Positions 60,839 to 64,000 of a DNA stretch of 64,000 nucleotides are shown one piece after another (the stretch's first letter is position 1; the number at the start of each line of letters is the position of its first letter). The notes below the pieces were generated by a model, which was not told the DNA's origin, ran no database searches, and saw only the letters and a program-made list of their open reading frames with translations. Source of the DNA: Pholis gunnellus (taxonomy: Eukaryota > Chordata > Actinopteri > Perciformes > Pholidae); NCBI GenBank assembly GCA_910591455.2, contig OU342814.1, positions 16,363,303 to 16,427,302 on the forward strand. Reading direction: 5' to 3'. Position numbers and translations under genes: made by a program.

Positions 60839-61022
60839 AAAGATCCCATATTGTAAATAGTGAAATTCCCATGTCTTTGTCTCTGAATACTGTGAACGTA
60901 TTGAAACTCTCAATCTATGTAGAAATACACACAGTCCATAAATAAAATAAAGCGTGTAAACATCTTCTAGTGGACGACCCCAAACGCAAGTATTAACCTG
61001 AAAATGAGCATAATATGTCTAA
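60839..61022. mobile_element. MITE copy with decayed terminal inverted repeats
   Basis: Left aaagatcccatattgtaaat and right gaaaatgagcataatatgtc are partial inverted copies (CATATT core), the ends of a common percomorph MITE. The interior is short, about 180 bases in all. Confidence 0.5.
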
Positions 61023-64000
61023 AAATGCAAACTCAGCTTTTGAGAAAATACATACATGACCAGAAACACTTTTCTTCACATTCAAATGTAAACAGTGTGC
61101 TAACGCTTTTGAATTTACTTTACTTTAGCGTATAAAAGACATATTGTCACTTTATTCGTATTCCAAGGATGCTGTTTTTCATTCGGTTGCATTTCTTCAG
61201 CCTTTCTCCTTGAAGCTGAACGTGTTCATCGTCTAACTGGCGCTCTGCAAAAGACCCTGCGTTTCCCAGTGAGAACATTTCCTTTCATTCTTCTGAGGCA
61301 GGAAAGAAAAGAGGAAAGAGCCCTTTTGAAACACACGGCCACATCTAAACAAAACCATTATGTTTTTGACAAAAAAAAAAGAAAAATCCCCATAGCAACA
61401 TCCTTGGTGTGTTTTTCTATGGGAAAGAAGATGCACTCCATTTCGATAACATAGCTGACAATGCCAATACTTTTCTCATTGTGTGGTACCACAGAGGAGG
61501 TATAATATTACGCTGTCCGTTCAATGAGGAGGAGCTCAGACCTAACAAAGAGAGATCCCAGGTTTCCTTTGCACCCTAATTGGATGGATTGGTCAGGAAT
61601 ATGAAATAGGTTGCGCTGTATGTGGCTCTGTCTTTTAATGGCGCTGCCCCGTGCACCAACTCTTCCATCACTCCCACGTCCTCTGTTCCCACGTATGCCT
61701 CCGGTAGGTCGCCCAGCCCTGGTCCGTTGTGACGCTCTCTTCCTGTGCCATGTCTTTTTCTGTCTGTATTCAGGTTTTTCCCTACCCCCACTCCTCTCGT
61801 CTCGGTCTCTCCCACGCTCTCCACGTGCATGCTTGTGTTTTCACTTGAGGCAGCGTGAGACGCCGTCAAAGCCACCGGCGGCGAACGGTGGACCCCGGGG
61901 CTGCTGTTTGGTGCCAGCACATGTGCCCTTGGAGTTTGGTGCCAAGTCCCTGTGTGACTTTACTTTGGATGCGAAGGTGTTTTGTTCTGCCTGTCACAAT
62001 CAATTCAGACATTATAACAAGGTTAAACACTAGTCACCTACAAGCGAGGGGTTTGGTTTCTATTGGCTGTTTCACTGCACTTTACTTTATAGTGTTAGTG
62101 TGCGACTAAGGTCGTGTTCAGATAGACAACAGATGACTTAATCCAGATAAATGTAAAAAAGCTCTTTTTGTGCAATACATGCACACATTCCTGTTGGATT
62201 ACCCAAATCTATGTCATGATACAGTACGTTTTGCCCGAAAAGATCACAACACAAGACTTTTCTTAACTGCAGCAGCTAGAAGTCCTTTACCTGCGACTGA
62301 CGGTTCGTCAGTGTCGAAATGATTTCACAGTCAGACCTTCTCCTTTCCCAAAATGTACATCTCGTCTGGAAAGAGATCTGAAGCACACGACTGTAGCAAG
62401 AGTTTTCACACATCCCGTCTGTTTGAGTATTGATCCGATGTAAATTCCAGCCTCTTTTTTTCCCCTCTTATGACATTGTAGTTGTAGCTTTTGTTGAGCT
62501 TAGAGCGCACACTAATCGCATTTTGCCTCCTGCCATCTTTAATTAGTTGGCTAAAGAGTTTGTGGATAAATCGGAGCGCCCTTGGGGAAAGTTGCCCAGT
62601 CTTGAAGGACAATGAAGAAAAAAAAGAAAACGAGCAGACTTAGGCGTTGCTTTGGGAAAGATTAGAGTGGTGTTTTTTTTTTTTTGACCGGTGGGAACCG
62701 AGCCAAGCATCGGAGCCAAGCTAGCTCAAAGTCTCTCAGAGCTGGTTTTTTTCCTCTTTAAGTCCCTCCCTATCTGAGCTTTACTTTATCTCTTTGCCTC
62801 CCTCGGTCCCTAAACGTGTGATTGATTTTTCAGACCTAGAGATCTCGGGGCAAGATAGGTGTTCAGCCAGTTTCTTTTGGAGCCAAACAATTGTTTAAGT
62901 TGATCTAGCCATAAAGAAAATCACATACTATACTCCTGACCTGTGTCTGCATGACGTTATGCAGCTTGTTTATTGTGGTTGGAGTGCAGCAGATAAAGTA
63001 CATTTCTTAGGAATTGTAAGCCAAACCGATGTATGTGTTCCAGTTATTATCATAATTTCTTTGCTTTCAATGAAACAGTTAAATACATTAATGCGATAAT
63101 GCAGTATGTCAGCATATGGCATCATCCATTTGTTCACTTCTACAGACCTATTTTTAGGGGCCTGCGGCAGCAGAGAGGGTGCTGAGGGTGTTGTCGCTGC
63201 ACTTAGCCAATATGGTCCATTTGCGTCTCTGGCCCCCTCTCTCTCTCTTAAATGTTTATTTCTCTTTCATGCGAAGGAACGGTGAGCGGAACATCTCCCA
63301 ATTGAACTGCTTTTAACCGTACCTATGCTGTGTGGGTCACCTGTCTAAGGTGCTAGTGAGCAGAAAAGTCAGGATGCCGTTTCCTGGATGCGTTTGCAGC
63401 CTTCGCAAAGTTCTTAAAAAAAGGCTGCAGCTCTTTTTTTTTTTTTATATTTTAAATTAGACTGCGATATACTCGGTGTGGTGTCAGCGGAGTGAACTAT
63501 TGCCTTGGTGTAGGTGAGCAGAGCATCTATTATCTGCGTTGGAGTTTTCGATCGGTCTGGAGTGGGGGCTACATATGTTGATGGTGCATAATATCCATAT
63601 TTATCTTCAGCATCATTTATGTGCATCAGCAGGAAACACTGCTGTAAAAAAAACACCTGGAGAGAGGGGTACATGAGTGATTACATTACCTCGCTGTACA
63701 TAAATAGGTTTCTCAAGATAATGAAAGGCTTGTGTGAACTGTATATTATAATGCACCTCCATGCATTTATCTATGACAAGATACAACCCTCAGTGATACA
63801 TTCGTCATCCACTTACAGTTCCAAGTAGAGATGGGAATTGATGAGATGTTATTGATGCCTGTGCTACTATTAATTCTGCTTATTGGTCTGATTATTTATC
63901 AATCCCCTTATTGATTGTGAAAAATAATGTAGGCCTACACAGTGTAGAATGTCTGCCTGATAACATTTAACATAAATGACAATGCTTGGGACCTGGAAAA

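Larger units (their letters stand above)
57209..64000 (+). other. ADAM12 intron 3 (partial)
   Basis: Intronic to the right edge. It holds GT microsatellites (59683, 60375), a MITE copy (60839-61022), a repeat-like tract (about 59.04-59.20 kb) and a GC-rich patch near 61.62-62.00 kb with no convincing coding exon. Confidence 0.5.

Noticed and set aside
61611..62033. 140-codon plus frame in a GC-rich patch
   Set aside because: Composition driven by a GC- and pyrimidine-rich stretch; low-complexity Pro/Leu text with a competing minus frame. Possibly regulatory, but no evidence of a gene.
57209..64000. Search for ADAM12 exon 4 (segment with an ETHY-like motif)
   Set aside because: No in-frame block after an AG acceptor with the expected residues; the exon probably lies beyond the window.
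1..64000. CRISPR arrays, bacterial operons, prophage, tRNA or rRNA genes
   Set aside because: No regular spaced repeats, no prokaryotic gene packing, and the only tRNA-like sequences are in SINEs.

Overview
This window looks like nuclear DNA of a ray-finned fish, probably a percomorph teleost. It is not prokaryotic or viral. There are no long uninterrupted genes; coding sequence is in short exons with GT-AG borders and matching phases. The intergenic DNA holds teleost-style repeats (tRNA-derived SINEs with a TGTAA tail, hAT and piggyBac relics, an L2-like LINE scrap, the AAGTA repeat) and many CA/GT microsatellites. The species assignment is inference from repeat style and compact introns.

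Two plus-strand protein genes can be supported. The first ends at 40772 and is read as the orthologue of C10orf90 (FATS), an ALMS-motif centrosomal protein. Seven exons (30826-40772) join without a frame break, and the last four encode the ALMS motif. The 5' end is uncertain; candidate upstream exons are at 30647-30677 and 25287-25461. A plausible poly(A) signal is at 43870-43875. The second gene starts at 44387 and is the 5' part of an ADAM metalloprotease, most likely ADAM12. It has a signal-peptide exon (44387-44501), a short prodomain exon (54314-54420) and a conserved prodomain exon (57135-57208); the protease domain lies beyond the right edge. C10orf90 followed in the same direction by ADAM12 is the order known from human 10q26.2, which supports both names.

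Layout: 1-24.9 kb has no gene I can support and carries most of the old transposons, including a 2.7 kb hAT-like element with an 8-bp target duplication (3427-6141), a hAT-like element enclosing a SINE (about 10.31-11.20 kb), an L2-like fragment (about 16.0-16.2 kb), a LINE-like repeat (about 19.54-19.83 kb) and a piggyBac remnant (about 22.67-23.55 kb). 24.9-43.9 kb is the C10orf90 locus and its probable 3' UTR. 43.9-44.4 kb is the short gap that must hold the ADAM12 promoter and leader. 44.4-64 kb is ADAM12 exons 1-3 and introns, with several repeats.

The two genes are not known to act together; the link is conserved synteny. I found no previously undescribed system. The observations most worth checking are the short spacing between the two genes, the unresolved C10orf90 5' exons, TG-repeat-loaded splice acceptors, and an ADAM prodomain exon that reads at least as much like ADAM19 as ADAM12.
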